Source: Hippophae tibetana
Lineage: Eukaryota; Streptophyta; Magnoliopsida; Rosales; Elaeagnaceae
Length of the DNA stretch: 64,000 nucleotides
NCBI GenBank assembly: GCA_037013495.1
Contig: CM072812.1
Coordinates: 75,933,840 to 75,997,839, forward strand
Direction: 5' to 3'
Shown here piece by piece: positions 11,044-23,700 of the stretch. Every line of letters starts with the position of its first letter. Within the stretch, counting starts at the first letter, position 1. A program made the translations under genes and the position numbers. The notes beneath the pieces are model-generated. The model did not search any database, was not told the DNA's origin, and saw nothing but the letters and a program-made list of their open reading frames with translations.

Positions 11044-13300
11044 ATGAAAGAAGGTGGGTTATCTATTAGACCCTCGCTTTTTGATGGGTTTAATTACCTT
11101 TATTGGAAAGCTCGCATGCAAGCATTTCTCAAACAAGATGAAAAAGTTTGGGATGCTATTCTTGATGGTTGGGAACCACCTTCAATATCAAGAGATCGTG
11201 TAACAATCACAAAGTCAAGAAGAGATTGGACCACTGAAGAATGCACCCTGAGTGGGGCAAACCAAAAAGGTCTAAGCTCAATATTTACTGCAGTGTCAAT
11301 GGATGAGTTCAGTCGCATCTCTGACTGTGAGACTGCTAAAGATGCATGGAATGCACTTGCTCTTGCTCATGAAGGAACTTTCCAAGTAAAAAAACAAAAT
11401 TGAGATTGCTAACATCTGAGTTTGATTCCATTAAAATGAGAAACAAAGAAACTTTTGGTCAATATTCTCAGTTACGAGTGCTTATGCCCAAAAAATCTCT
11501 GCAGTGTAGTCCTTTGCCGGCAGGGTAACCATATCAAAGGGACAGGTTTTTAGTAGTTCAGGGTTGCCGCTCTTCGTCTCAGGTCGACGGATCTTCTTGA
11601 TTGAAAGGATGGCTCATGGAGTTAAGTAAAAGATAGAAAAAGCAGCCCCGCTTTTTGGTTTGTAACGAGTGAGAGATAGAATGGAGGCAACTCCAGGGGA
11701 AAGGATCCAGAATTGGAGGATCTCTATTTTATATTTTTGGGAGCAGAGAAAGAAAAGTTTGAAGCCGACAGTGCTTTCCGCTTGAAGGCAAGTGAAGATG
11801 TGGCATCAGAAGGAAAAATGATTGGAGTTGGTTGAATGTATTTACTGAATATCCCAACCTGCTCTAACCTTGGTGAGAAAATTCCACAACCAATGAGCTT
11901 TCTCTTGATCGTCCCAAGAAAATCAAGGATGTGACATTCAAAAGCTCCAAAATGGATATCTTTGATAGTGATGAGGATATAAATGATGAGTCATTAGTCT
12001 CACTAGCATGAAAATTGGAGAAGTTCCTAAAAATTAAGGGTAAACAAAACAATCAATCTAATAAGGGACAATCTAGTTGTTCGAGGGACCGAAAGCCAAG
12101 GGAAATCAAGCCTCCTAGCTCTGATGGTAAGAAAACTAAGCTCACTAGTCCTCGATGCTATACTTATTGGGGCTTTGGTCATATTTCTATAGATTGTGCA
12201 AACAATAAAAATAAATTTGGAAAATCATTTAATGCTACACTCAGTGACACAGAAAGTGAGTAGGATAATGCTAGTAACTCAAAAGATGATGACACTAACT
12301 ATCGTGCCTTCACTGCAACTACCAAAGCACACCACAATGACTCTGACTCTAGCTCGGATGAAGAAAATGAGGAAGTAAACTCCTCTTTCTTATTGTCTAA
12401 GTTTAATATATCGAGTTATGAGGAACTATTCATGGATTGTTTAGGTTCTAGAGAAGAGAGGGATAAACTACTTGTGGAAGTTACTAAACTTAATGATATC
12501 ATCAATATTCATAAAACAAATTCCTCTAGCCTAGAGAAAGATAAAAATGAATTGTCTGAAAATATTAATGCCATGAAATTGATACTTGTAGAAACCACTG
12601 ATGAAAACAAAAAGCTTAGGCAAGAACTTAGTATTGCTAAAGATACAGTGAAGAATTTGACCATAGGTGCTGAAAAATTTACCAAAGTCCTAGACTATGG
12701 AAAGCTACATGGAGATAAGAGAGGTCTTGGTTACATAGATGAGCAATCAACACCTTCAACATCAAAGAACACATTTGTAAGGTCCTTAAACTATACTCCT
12801 ACTGTTACTTCTTATGCACAAAGAACTATTGCACCTGTGGTAGAAAAAAATGTTAAGTTTGTGTCTGTCTATCATCATTGTGGTAGGAAAGGACATATAA
12901 GATCAAAATGTAGATATTTGATGAATGCTCCTAAACTTAATAATTCTTTCCATGATTCACATAGTAGGACCCATAAGCATGATTCATCTATGCATGCTAC
13001 ATCATACTCAAGGATGAATGGAAATTATAATAACTTGTTCAAAAATTCTACTAGGAAGCATGAAATCTTAGGTTCAAAGAGGCAAGCAAAATTTAGTACT
13101 TTTAATGCTATGACTCATTATCATCATCATATTATGCATATTGCATCTTCATTTGGGATTAATGAAAAAAAGTACAATTAAGTTAAAAAAACATGCATAT
13201 GAAACCTAAGTTAGTTGAGTCTCAACCCAATGATATAGAGAAATCAAAATGCAAGAAAATGTGGGTTAAGAAAGGTTCTTTTTTCTTGGTCACCTGAGTG
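11044..13300 (+). pseudogene. Gag of copy 1 (DUF4219/UBN2, zinc knuckles, coiled coil), broken
   Basis: Gag packages element RNA into virus-like particles. The N-terminal piece (11044-11403) begins MKEGGLSIRPSLFDG and has the FNYLYWKARMQAFL pattern of DUF4219/UBN2 gag. A frameshift and a 0.38-kb insert then interrupt it. The next piece (12015-12263) carries a knuckle whose second Cys is Tyr (CYTYWGFGHISIDC at about 12,157). The longest piece (12393-13181, 262 codons) has a Lys/Glu/Leu-rich coiled coil (about 12,450-12,690) and a second knuckle with its first Cys lost (YHHCGRKGHIRSKC at about 12,871). A basic tail follows, ending near MWVKKGSFFLVT (about 13,260). The order matches copy 2 at 59,351. 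Confidence 0.75.
11464..11847. other. GC-richer insert inside gag, possibly organellar DNA
   Basis: Copy 2 has continuous gag sequence at this point (GGTCAATTCTATACTAGC to CTTGTTCTAAC), while copy 1 has about 0.38 kb of unrelated, visibly GC-richer sequence. There is no long ORF, no terminal repeat and no clear target duplication. The texture resembles plant mitochondrial non-coding DNA, but I cannot name a source gene. Part of gag is deleted on both sides. Confidence 0.5.
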
Positions 13301-13918
13301 TCTTTTATTCCTTTATCTAGGTATTTTTGTTAGAGTGCTTAAATGAACCTAGGTGAACAATCTTTATTGTCTTTATTTTATTTATTAGTTAAACTTACAA
13401 AAAAGCAAAATCCTTATTTGGCCAATATGGTATTGAACTTATTCAACACTTACAAACATATAACCTTATTTTTAATGACTTAACTAATTTTGATATTTAT
13501 TGTATAAATTATTCTACAATTTTGGCTTACGCACACACATATTCTTGTACATGTGATGATCGATGTTGACATGAACTTATTCACACACTCACGAACACAC
13601 ATGTATGTTATGCTTGAAGTTTATGAATTTTCTTGAAAGATTCTAGGACTTCAACTAATCTTGACTGTAAAATTGTGTTGAGTTATATTTCTTGTTTTCA
13701 AAAACTTTACCGCATAGAGGCACCTAGTATTGAGAGGGCTATCTACTGTGATGTGTGAAGCTACCACAGTGAGCGGAAGAGGCTACCTCATAACTAGTGT
13801 GAAAGTCATCATGCTAGGTTTATGGCTCGTGCAAAAAAAGAAAGAAAAGATTATGCAAAAATTTACAACTTATAAATCTTGTACATTGTATGCACAAAAA
13901 GAAAGAGCCAATAGAGAT

Positions 13919-13945
13919 TATATATATATATATATATATATATAT
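13919..13945. repeat. (TA)n microsatellite
   Basis: An uninterrupted TA run of about 27 bases inside the non-coding 3' half of copy 1. Copy 2 lacks it at the equivalent place (about 62,420). Confidence 0.9.
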
Positions 13946-14411
13946 CATTTACCTCATATATATAAAAAAAATTAAGTCCTCCTTTCGTAGATATATTTTA
14001 TTTTGTGAGATTGAAGACTCAATTATGGTTTTACATGATAGGTGATATTTTTTTTCATTTGAGTCTTTCTTGATAGGTCATAAATGAATTAATTGACATA
14101 TTTGTGGAGTTTAAGCATATATACTACTTTAAGTAAATGTCAGTATGTCATTATATGTGTGAAGTGTGCGTGTGCGTGTGCATCTCATCTATTCTACTTA
14201 TTTATTTATATAATAAATAATCGAAATTGGAGTTAAACAATGATGAATTCTCAATTGGTTGTGTGCTTGTTTGTGATTAATGAGTTTAATACTTTATATG
14301 GCTATTTATGAAAAAATAAAATAAATAAAAATTAATTAGATTTTTTCACTTCCATATTCTTTTCATATATTACCTTTTTAATTCGTTTCTAAGTTAGAGA
14401 GTCATAGAACT

Positions 14412-14874
14412 TAGGGGGAGTTTAAAGCATATTGCACTTTTACATTACTCCGATTTTACATTTCTACATATTTAAGAGGAATTTAGGTTCATTGTTTTGT
14501 CTAAAATTTTGTCCTTCTCGTATGTCAAAAAGGGGGAGAGAATAATGTATTTTACTTCCATGTTTTTATTTTGTTATGTATATAAGGGGAGAACATATTT
14601 AATTACTAACTACATGAATATTCTTACACTTCAGTTATTTCTATGTAAACTGAACTAATATACAATGAGGCTTTCATGCCAAGTTGTCATATACTTTGTC
14701 AATGTCATTTCAATTACTTACAAACTTGTCAAGTTGCAACGAAGATGTATCTACCGGACCATAGGATAGTTCCACCATAGAGTCTGGGACATCATTGTAT
14801 TTTCATCTTATTTTTATAAGTGTCATGTAGTAAGTGAAATGTTTTGCCACACGAAAAATGCCAAAGAGGGAGTT
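14412..14874 (+). promoter_or_regulatory. Cluster of polypurine tracts before the 3' LTR, copy 1
   Basis: G-rich purine tracts occur at about 14,412 (AGGGGGAG), 14,530 (AAAAAGGGGGAGAG), 14,586 (AAGGGGAGAA) and 14,861 (AAAGAGGGAG). The last one abuts the 3' LTR and is the probable plus-strand primer. The others match the multiple polypurine tracts of Sireviruses. Confidence 0.6.
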
Positions 14875-16029
14875 TGCAAGGACTATGAGTGTTGATTATT
14901 TTCGTGGACAAAATATTTACTTGTAAATTTGGTTTTAGGCCTGCTATCAAATTTATCAAGAAAAACCGAACAAATGTTCAAGTTCTAGATATGCATACTT
15001 CAAGTATGTCTTTTATAACTACGACACATAGGATTGCAACGCATTTTCATAAATCTGAAATTATATTTTGTGTTAAAATATACTTTAATTAATTTAAGAA
15101 ATTATTAATTAAATATTTTTATAATGTGTCTTAAGAAATGATTTTTTATAATATTAAGTTTTTTGTTTTTAATGGGCTTTGAAAAATTAAGTCCAAAATA
15201 CTTTTAACCCTAATACTATTAGGTATTACTATTATATATGTATATATACATACATTATATATACATTAGGGTTCATCGTATATAAAACGGAGATAGGAGA
15301 AAAAGAATATCTGAAGCTGCCGAAAAAGAAGAAGAGGAAATTAACGCATGAGTATGCCTAGAACTGTTGATAATAAATCTGTGATGAAAAATGATTGAAA
15401 AAATAAATACATGATTTTTGGCATAATTAGAGAGCTAACAATTGAAAAGGTGATTCCCTCCTCATTCTCATTGGTTTTTGTAATATTTAATTTTCGAAGT
15501 TTGCATATTTATTAGCCTATTTATTACATATTTTTAATATTCGTATAACTTTTTCTTAATTAAGATGTTGTATATTTAAATCAAATAATTATATAAATGA
15601 TCATGATTATTTGATTTGATTATTGAATTTCAAAGAAGTTATTTTTACTAAAATTATGCTTAATATTTTTGCTCTAAAATTTGCTAGTTGATTGAATTTA
15701 AGTGGCATATGTTTTGAATCATCTAGTTAGGATTATTCATTATTAAATCTATTCTAAAACACACACAAACACTTGTGTTTTCTTTGGGAACGTATCTGAT
15801 TGGCGGGAAGCTTATTTGAACGTTAGTCTGGAAACTACTCATGCTAATATTGGAAACTGTGAAATTAGAGGAGGGACTCGTGTGTTATTATTTTATTCCC
15901 GCACTTATTTTTACACATGATTGCATATCTGACTGCTTTTTTTAGGTTATTAAATTATAAATTGGTAAAAATTAAAAATAACCTATTCACCCCTCTAGGT
16001 TAATTAGATCCATAATTTATAAACTTTCA
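14875..16029 (+). repeat. 3' LTR of gag-only element copy 1
   Basis: It starts TGCAAGGACTATGAG and ends AAACTTTCA, followed by the ATATG duplication. It is highly similar to the 5' LTR. The main difference is a deletion near 15,870 that removes about 165 bp. Confidence 0.85.
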
Positions 16030-16888
16030 ATATGAAATATCTTAGAGAAGCGAATGTAATCCTTGGTATAAAGATTACTAGGTTTGAAAAGGGAATTTCT
16101 CTAGATCAATCTCACTACATTAAGAAGATCTTAAAGAAATATAATTACTTTAGCTGCAAACCTGCATGTACTCCTTATGATCCTAGTGTAAAGTTGTTCA
16201 AGAACACCGAAGACGGTGTTAGACAAACTGAGTATGTGAGCATCATTGGTAGCTTACGTTATGTTATTGATTGCACTAGACCGACATAACTTATGTTGTG
16301 GGACTACTATGTAGATTTACCAGTAGACCTAGTGTTGAGCATTGTAATGCTATTGAAAGGGTAATGAGATACCTTAAGAGAACTATATACCTTGGATTAC
16401 ATTATAAAAATTTTCCCGCTGTTCTAGAAGGATACAACGATGTAGATTGGAACACTTTATCGGAAGATTCCAAAGTAACTGACGGCTATATATTTAACAT
16501 AGCTGGTGGAGTTGTTTCTTGGAAGTCTAAGAAACAGAAAATATTAGCTCAATCTATAATGGAGTCTGAAATGATAGCACTAGCCACTGCTAGTGAAGAA
16601 GTAGGCTGGTTAAAAAGTCTGTTAGCTGAGATCTCTTTATGGGAAAGACCGATACCATTTGTATTGATCCACAACGATAGTACTGTGGCTATTGCAAAGA
16701 TTCAGAATCGTTCCTACAACGGCAAGAGACGACAGATACATCGTAAGCATAGTACTATTAGAGAATTTCTCTCTACGGGAGCTATAAGAGTGGATTTTGT
16801 ACGTTCCAATGAAAATTTGGCAGATCCTTTGATGAGAGAGAAGGTTTTCGAAACCTCAAAAGGAATGGGACTAATGCCCTTAGAATGA
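16030..16888 (+). pseudogene. Copia A C-terminal RT and RNase H (continuation after nested element)
   Basis: The frame resumes directly after the nested insertion: KYLREANVILGIKITR is the RT connection, then CKPACTPYDPS and SIIGSLRYVIDCTRP. A frameshift near 16,290 leads into an open 196-codon segment (16298-16888) holding the RNase H: RYLKRTIYLGLHY, VDWNTLSED, SWKSKKQKILAQS, then SEMIALATASEEVGWL. It ends with LADPLMREKV at about 16,820, as in Copia polyproteins. This half is less damaged than the 5' half. Confidence 0.85.
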
Positions 16889-17377
16889 AGAGTCACTCGT
16901 GATGGTAACCCAACTTATAGACTGGAGATCCCAAGAAATAAGTTCAATGGGTAATAACAAGTCATGAAGTGATATGAGATGAATCATGTTATTTTGAAGT
17001 CCCATTCTATATTGTTAGAAGCATGAGGTCCTGAAGCAATAGAAAATGACATGAGTGCTCTTGATAGACTCAACTATGTGAATGTGGAAGTGTGGCCGCT
17101 TCCTATGGAAATTGTTTGGGCAAAATTTACTAGAGCGTTCACTATGCTGGGATACACGTGTATGATCGTAAAGCACGGGCTTTTCGAACTACACCTTGGA
17201 AAGGTTGTATGTGTGATGATTGTTAGATATAGAGTTCAAAACTATGAGTTACTCTAGTATATTCTAAAACATCAATGTTATGCAAAGGTTCAAGTCGATA
17301 GACACCTTTTATTTATGCACAATCTTATAATTTTAATTGATCGTTTGCTCGATGAAAATTATTTTTATATAAAATTC

Positions 17378-17388
17378 AAGTGAGAGAT
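17378..17388 (+). promoter_or_regulatory. Polypurine tract of Copia A
   Basis: AAGTGAGAGAT directly precedes the TGTTGG start of the 3' LTR. The usual Copia form is AAGTGGGAGAT. Confidence 0.75.
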
Positions 17389-18150
17389 TGTTGGAAAGAT
17401 GAATATTTAAAAAAACAATTTAGTGAAGCCTTGTCACACATTGCTTTTTACATTACTTAAAAGATGTATAAATAGTGAATAGTTAGCTATTGGGATTGGG
17501 CCCCAAGGGGTACCCACTTTTGTGGAAGGGGAGAGAACCTAGGAAAATGTGATACCACACACGCATGTGCACCGCCGCCTCCGTCGTCCGACCGACCAAC
17601 CGGCCGTGCCGTGCCGAGCCAAGTTCGAGTTCAAGTCCATGTGCGTGTGTATGAGGTGAGGTGAGGTGGCATTTTATTTTTTGGAACTTAGAATATGGTC
17701 GTTTTTTTCTTTTACTTAGAATATGACCGTTAAATAGCCATTGCTCTTCTTTATTCAGAAAATTGCCGTTACCCATCCTTACTCAGAAAATGGTTATTAT
17801 CATAATGAACACACTGTTTCTAAAACCTATAAATAAGAGTCTCAGTTCTCAGTTTAAACATAACAATTTTCAAACTCCTCTCACTAAGAAAAATATTCTC
17901 TTAGTAATTCTAAATTATTTTTTCAGTTTTCCGAGCAACAAATTTTTCAGGTGTAACATTCCGGTTTTCATCAATGCAGTGAAGTTCCAAGATAGAGAAA
18001 AAGATTCTAGGCTGTTTTATCCTGGGGCGACGTGGCTGTGTTTGCTTTCATAAATTTGGGCAGAGCCGCGAAATATCTTAAAGAGAGCGACCTAGTCTAC
18101 GACTCAACCCAATCAGTTAATTTCAGGTTATTGATAATATTGTTCCAACA
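17389..18150 (+). repeat. 3' LTR of Copia A (762 bp)
   Basis: It begins TGTTGGAA and ends TTCCAACA, a perfect 8-bp terminal inverted repeat. It has a TATA-like CTATAAATAA at about 17,829 and a short GC-rich patch near 17,565-17,640. No second copy of this LTR is present, so dating and a target duplication are not available. Confidence 0.8.
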
Positions 18151-18650
18151 CTATTTTAACATACTTGTATCAACACACATATATTACATGATGAATAAAA
18201 AGTGGTACCAGAAAAAAAAAGTCACAGTTGTCAACTAAATAAATGAGTGATTTATCAAAGTAGTAAGACATTTAGATAAAATTTTATTTTATTTTATCAA
18301 AATTACCTCTAAAATAAAGGATTATCATTGTTGTGATAATCCTTATGGCGACGTTGAATGAAAATGGTAAGTTTTCTCACACTAGGTTAATGACTTATCA
18401 TTAATTTTATTTTTTTGTTAAAATCAATTCGAGGTAAGATTTAGCACTGATGTGATAATGTATTATCTTGTTATGGTCAGCCTTACCAATACTTGATGCT
18501 AATGATAAATCTTCTCACACTAGACAAATTCCTTCCCACATAAAGCAAATTCCTTATCATGATTTTTTTTACCAAAATTACTCCTAGTTAAGGCTTGACA
18601 CTATTGTGATAAACCTCACTTCTGAGTGATTTTGGGTAATTTTTACAAAG
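18151..18650. other. Non-coding, contains repeated GTGATAAT-type motifs
   Basis: Short phrases such as TGTGATAATCC, TTCTCACACTAG and TTATCAT recur several times at irregular spacing. No ORF. It is probably the outer part of the Gypsy LTR fragment that follows. Confidence 0.35.
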
Positions 18651-19340
18651 TAATTTTTTCCCAAGCAAGCTTTGAGTCATCAGATAAGCATAACCACAGA
18701 ATAATCTCAATAAAAAATAAATGACTAGTAATTATCTCCTAATTGTTCGAAAGAGATATTAAGGATAAATAACTATGTTGTTATAGTAAGTCTATCCAAA
18801 TGGGTAGTATCAAGTTATTTCTACTCTCAATATATACCCATTATTTTATACAGGATCTCAACTTAAATTTTCTCACATAATAAAGAAATGTAGCCAAACA
18901 CTCTCTTTTATCTTCATCATAGAATGAGAATTAGATATCTTCATCAAATCTTATTAATGTCATATCTGTCAGGTCGATAGAGAATTGTCCTACATGATTT
19001 TGATAAAAATCGACATTAATATATGACTGTGTTCGGTTAGGCTGAAAGATCGAATCTTCAAGTAGCACATTCATAAGTGTTCACCATATTTTCATCTTAA
19101 AAAAATATACATAGATCTTTGGAAAGAGACCGAGGTGCTGTAATATTTTTAAAGAGAAACCCTCACATTCATTTGATCTAATAGGTCAACCAAACTAAGT
19201 CAACTATACTTCCAAAAGGAACCATGAATCGGTCAAGTAGCTCTAATGTTTAGGTCTTAATTGACAATCACAAGGTCCAGCATGCCATCCATCCACATGT
19301 TCCTCAGCTCTCTTAAGACTTGCTAGAGCTACAGATCTTA
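18650..19340 (+). mobile_element. LTR fragment of a Tat-like Gypsy family
   Basis: The segment aligns by eye with 21,880-22,557 plus 24,115-24,210. Shared stretches include ATAAGCAT, ACTATGTTG, AAGTCTATC, GGAAAGAGACC and GAACCATGAA. It is diverged and has no coding part next to it. Confidence 0.55.
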
Positions 19341-20790
19341 CATATATGTCTGCTTGACGATAACGAGATCAACTAAAAAGATGGAAAGCACTTTCATTTC
19401 ATGATCACCAAAATACCTTATATTTCATTCAATTTTGAATTTTCACACAATGAACACAACAATAGAATTCATGTTTCTATACTCTTCCCAAGCATGATTA
19501 ATTTCAAAATGACTAGATTGGTTCCTTAATAGGCCATGGTGTCTAAATTATCGTCGCCTCACCAACTACGTAATCTAGACTTTTATATTTCAATTAGAAT
19601 AGTCTCAGACACTTCTAATGTTCATGCTAGATGTGAAAGGTTATCACCTTTTAAGCTGTATCATCCACTTACGACATAATGTAGTGTTTTAGACTATAAA
19701 GACAAGGCACTTTATAGGTTGTATAGTATGCATCGCTTCTCTCAAAAATGTGTAGTCTAGGACGTCACTAATTAGGCTGCTTTAGATATGATAGTATGTC
19801 GTAGAATAGGCCACACCTATTGGATATATAATGTAGATCAAGCTTTGATCGCCTAGACTATGGCTATCCAACCTTGTAGTTTAGGCAATTATTGTTTTCT
19901 ACAAACTCTAAGAGTGTACCTTTGCTTGTCACAAAAGGCGTATTAAGTATTCGTAGACCAAAAAAATGATTATAGCTAACATGAATTTTTCTGTCAAATA
20001 ATGTTCGAGAGATTATATGGCCATTGTTTTTCTGGTTGACCAGAAGATGACCAACCAGAATGGGTGCCAATGGGACAGGGTCTGGCCGAATGAGCTTGAC
20101 TATATGCCCATGATTACTCACATGCTTCCCATCTTTCCCAAGTTTATTCTTACATCCTTAAGAACCAACTCAATTCACCATAGACCCCAAAGTGAAACTG
20201 AGTACAAAAGAGCTTTCCATCTCACAAATAGATGGGATCATGGATATGCCTCACTACAAAGTTGCAATTCAATAGCAAAACAAAGTACTAAAATGAAAAA
20301 CAAGTATAAAAGTGCATAACAATATGGTTTTCATATACATCCATCCCATAAATCTCTAAAGAGATAAAGTCTACGATATAAAGTGGTAACCATAATATAT
20401 CAACGAAGGGTGTACACCTCCCAAGGAAAACATTTCCAAAATAGTTCTATAAGAGTACCCATAAAAGTGTACTCATAAAGTCCACCAAAGCCTCATATGA
20501 GAGCACTTGGTGAGGTCAATGTAATCAACCAAGTATACATACATACAAAGTGAAGCAGTGCATCATGTCCAACCATAAGATGCCTTATGTATTTATACAT
20601 ATTCCAAAAGTATAGAACAATGTTCTAACTCATTCCATGTTATAGAAATTCATGTAGTGCCTAGAAGGCACACATCTAAGAGGTAAACGTGGCCTAGGAA
20701 GGCCTTGTAACAAAATTTTAGAAATGTCATTTCTATGGATGATCATGGCCATTTCCCCAAGTGTCATCTCATGCTAATAAAAATTGTATT
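19340..20790. other. Unassigned repeat-like DNA
   Basis: No significant ORF. The sequence has the same moderate AT content and vocabulary as the flanking Gypsy LTRs, for example GGTTGACCAGAAGATGACC at about 20,033, so it may be decayed LTR sequence. No boundary is visible. Confidence 0.3.
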
Positions 20791-23700
20791 TGTAGGTACT
20801 TAGGACATATAGAGCCACACTTGGAGGATTTGACAGGATTAAAAAAGCTCAATAGCAAATCCATAAATAGGACTGAGTTGACACAAATTTAAGGATTCCA
20901 AGAGGCCCTTAGTGCGACACTGTTCGGGACTAAGTTGCCTAAAGTCTAAGAAGTACATGAGATTCTCAATTCCCTAATATGGTGTGTACACCTACAAGGA
21001 CAAGAATAAAAAGCATTTTGACAGGTAAGTTATGTGCTTCCACAACAAAGGCTATCGAATGTCCATAGAAGTTAAGGCATATTACATTATAGATAGAACA
21101 CACCATAACCATGGGCTATGATCTCCAAATTAACACTAACATTAAGTGTAGCTTAATATGATTTATATCACCTCTTAAATGGACCTAGACCTTGAAATGG
21201 AGGAACTGGCTCAAATGCCATGGTCCCTAGGTCGATGAATCATCTCGGGTTCCTACATCATACCAAAATGTGAACTTAGATATATGGAATTTTGACACTT
21301 CTTCATGATGGGAAAATTCATCTACTCGATACCAAGAATTTTTCAAAGTCGAGAAATATCTCATGGTTGGAACACAAGTATTTCAAGTACTCCAAGTAGG
21401 GGCTGAAAGATTAGGGACTTTATCAAGTAACTTCTGGTCCAACATGTCACCATAACTTAGAAAAACTTCACACAAACACCATATGGTCTAAACATAAAAT
21501 AAGAGCATAGCTATGCAAGTTAAGATCACCATGAAATCAAATCATTAACCATCCAACCAGATGGACGTGTAGGCCACAAAGAAAACTACCACCTGATTGA
21601 TTAATATGCAGTCAATCAAAGTGTAGTTGGTTGACTAAAGTATGGTTGGCCAAGAGTATGGCCAATCAGATAGGCCCGAACATTGGGACAAGAAATCATA
21701 CCTATCATCGGCACACAATCTAAACTTAGGTTGCCAAGCTCTATTCTGTTCTCTACCAATACATCCTCACAACTTATGTATTGACTCAATGGACCATAGT
21801 TCCTAATATTGGATCTAATTGAGTAAATCATACATGAAGAATAAAGAGTTGTACCAATTAACAAAAATCCTTATAGGCCAATCTAATAAGCATTGATTTA
21901 TCATATAAGCATGACACAGGTTAATGGATAGTAATTATCCCTTAATTATCCAAAAGTGATAACTATGTAGTGATAACCATGATCCTATAACAAGTCTATC
22001 TACATGAGTACAAGATATGTATTAAGTTAACTCTAATCCCTGTTTATAAGCACCATTATACACATTCACATGGGATTACAACTTAACTTCTCTCATAGAA
22101 TAGAGAAAGATAACCAAACATTTTATTTTCTCTTTATCACATATTGAGACCTAGATCTTCATCAGATCCCATTACTGAAATAAGAATCAAAAGGCCAAAA
22201 GGCCACCACTCTTCCACAATGGTATGAAGTCTTAACGAGTTGTTTTATCTAGTAGATCCATAGAGAATAATTCTACTTAGTGTTGATAAAAATTGGAATT
22301 AACATCTAGCACCATGAATGGGAAATGAGTGTATTCTATCAGCCTAAAAAAATAAATCTTCAAGTAGGACATTCGTAAGTGTTCTTCAAATCTTTATTTA
22401 TATAAAAAACATACATGTCTTTGAAAAGAGACCAAGGATTGCAAGGTTTTCAAGAGAAAGCCTCACATCCATCTAATCTATTAATTCTATCAAGCTCAAT
22501 CATTTGTACTTCTAAGAGGAACTATGAACCAGTCAACTAGTTCCACTACTTGGTCCTTGATCGTCACACACGAAGTATGTGCAATAAATACACAAGTATA
22601 TGTATCACAACAAGTAATATAATGATAATAAAATATCGATCCCATAGAGATTATTTTATTAGAAACTAATTTTTAAAACTAAAAAAAATAAAAATAATTT
22701 TTTTTTGTGTTTTTATATTTTAAGGAAGCAAAATTAAAAATATCTAAAAGTAAATAACAATAATTAATTAAATCAGATTTAATTACTAAGAAGATATATG
22801 AGAAAATATCTAAGAATACTTAAACTCCCAATTTTCTAAACATGTAAATCGTTAAAATCTCCCAATATAATTATCAATTAATTACATGACCAGTTGAACC
22901 TATTCTAGTATGTATTAAAGTAAACTACACACAATATAATAATTAATTTAATCACATTTTTATGTTAATTAAATTGCATACTACTCATTAAGTTCATCAA
23001 TTATGGATCACATACATAAGAATCTTACATCTCTACCTAGAAACTATGCATGTTATTTAATCAAGACAAACAATTAAATAATTATCTCAGATCTATTTAA
23101 TTGCCTTTATAGATAAATTATTGGTCAAACAATTAATAACATAAAAATAAGATGAAATAATATAATTAAAATTATAGTTGGGGTAAAATATTAGATCATC
23201 ACATGGTGAAAATTGAGTTCATAAAATTCTTAGATTAATAAATTAACTAGACATAATTGTGTCCATAAAACTCATATTTTTTATAAAGAAAAACATAAAA
23301 ATTGATAAAGAAAAGAGTAGAAGAATAAATACAATCAATCTCTTGAATTGTTGTGCTAATCTTCTCTTGAATCTCTACCAAAATTGTCTCTTTTTGAATT
23401 TTTCTATATTTTTTTTCTCTTTTTAGCTCCAAAAAACTAACCAAAATTATGCTAATGATGATCAATATAGTTTATGGGGTGATTAGGGGCTTAAATATAG
23501 CCTAGGTACAATCTGAACTATCAGATTAATTTTAGATCAAGAGTTGAGATCAAAACAAGCAAACAAAGACTAAGATCAAAACAAGCAAAATGAACAATTC
23601 TAGCTAATCACAGCTCAACATGTGGCACAAGGAATTCATTGGGCAAATAGAGTGCGACGCGTGACAAGAGAGATTGGTTCGAGTAAACGCATGCTGATTT

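Larger units (their letters stand above)
9655..16029 (+). mobile_element. Gag-only Sirevirus-like Copia element, copy 1 (nested, nearly complete)
   Basis: The element begins TGTAAGG and ends TTTCA, with long direct LTRs (9655-10967 and 14875-16029) and a 5-bp target duplication ATATG. The PBS matches initiator tRNA-Met and a purine-rich tract precedes the 3' LTR. The internal region encodes only a gag-type protein; I find no protease, integrase or RT motif between 13,300 and 14,874. It is therefore a non-autonomous member that would need another element's enzymes. Several G-rich purine tracts upstream of the 3' LTR resemble the multiple polypurine tracts known in Sireviruses. Gag is frameshifted and carries a foreign insert at 11,464-11,847. 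Confidence 0.85.
7250..18150 (+). mobile_element. Ty1/Copia retrotransposon A, 5'-truncated and split by a nested element
   Basis: A Copia element lies in two blocks, 7250-9654 and 16030-18150, separated by a complete nested retrotransposon. Protease, integrase, reverse transcriptase and RNase H follow in Copia order. Only the 3' LTR is present. The reading frame of the reverse transcriptase continues across the nested insertion: NFDM before it is followed by KYLREANVILGIK after it. Many stops and frameshifts make it inactive. The 5' LTR, primer site and most of gag are missing. Confidence 0.85.

Noticed and set aside
17483-17776. 97-codon minus-strand ORF with GC-rich part
   Set aside because: It lies wholly in the Copia A 3' LTR and has no family resemblance; it is open only because of the GC-rich patch.
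19864-20319. Overlapping 85- and 100-codon ORFs on opposite strands
   Set aside because: They overlap each other in repeat-like DNA and show no domain, so both look like chance frames.
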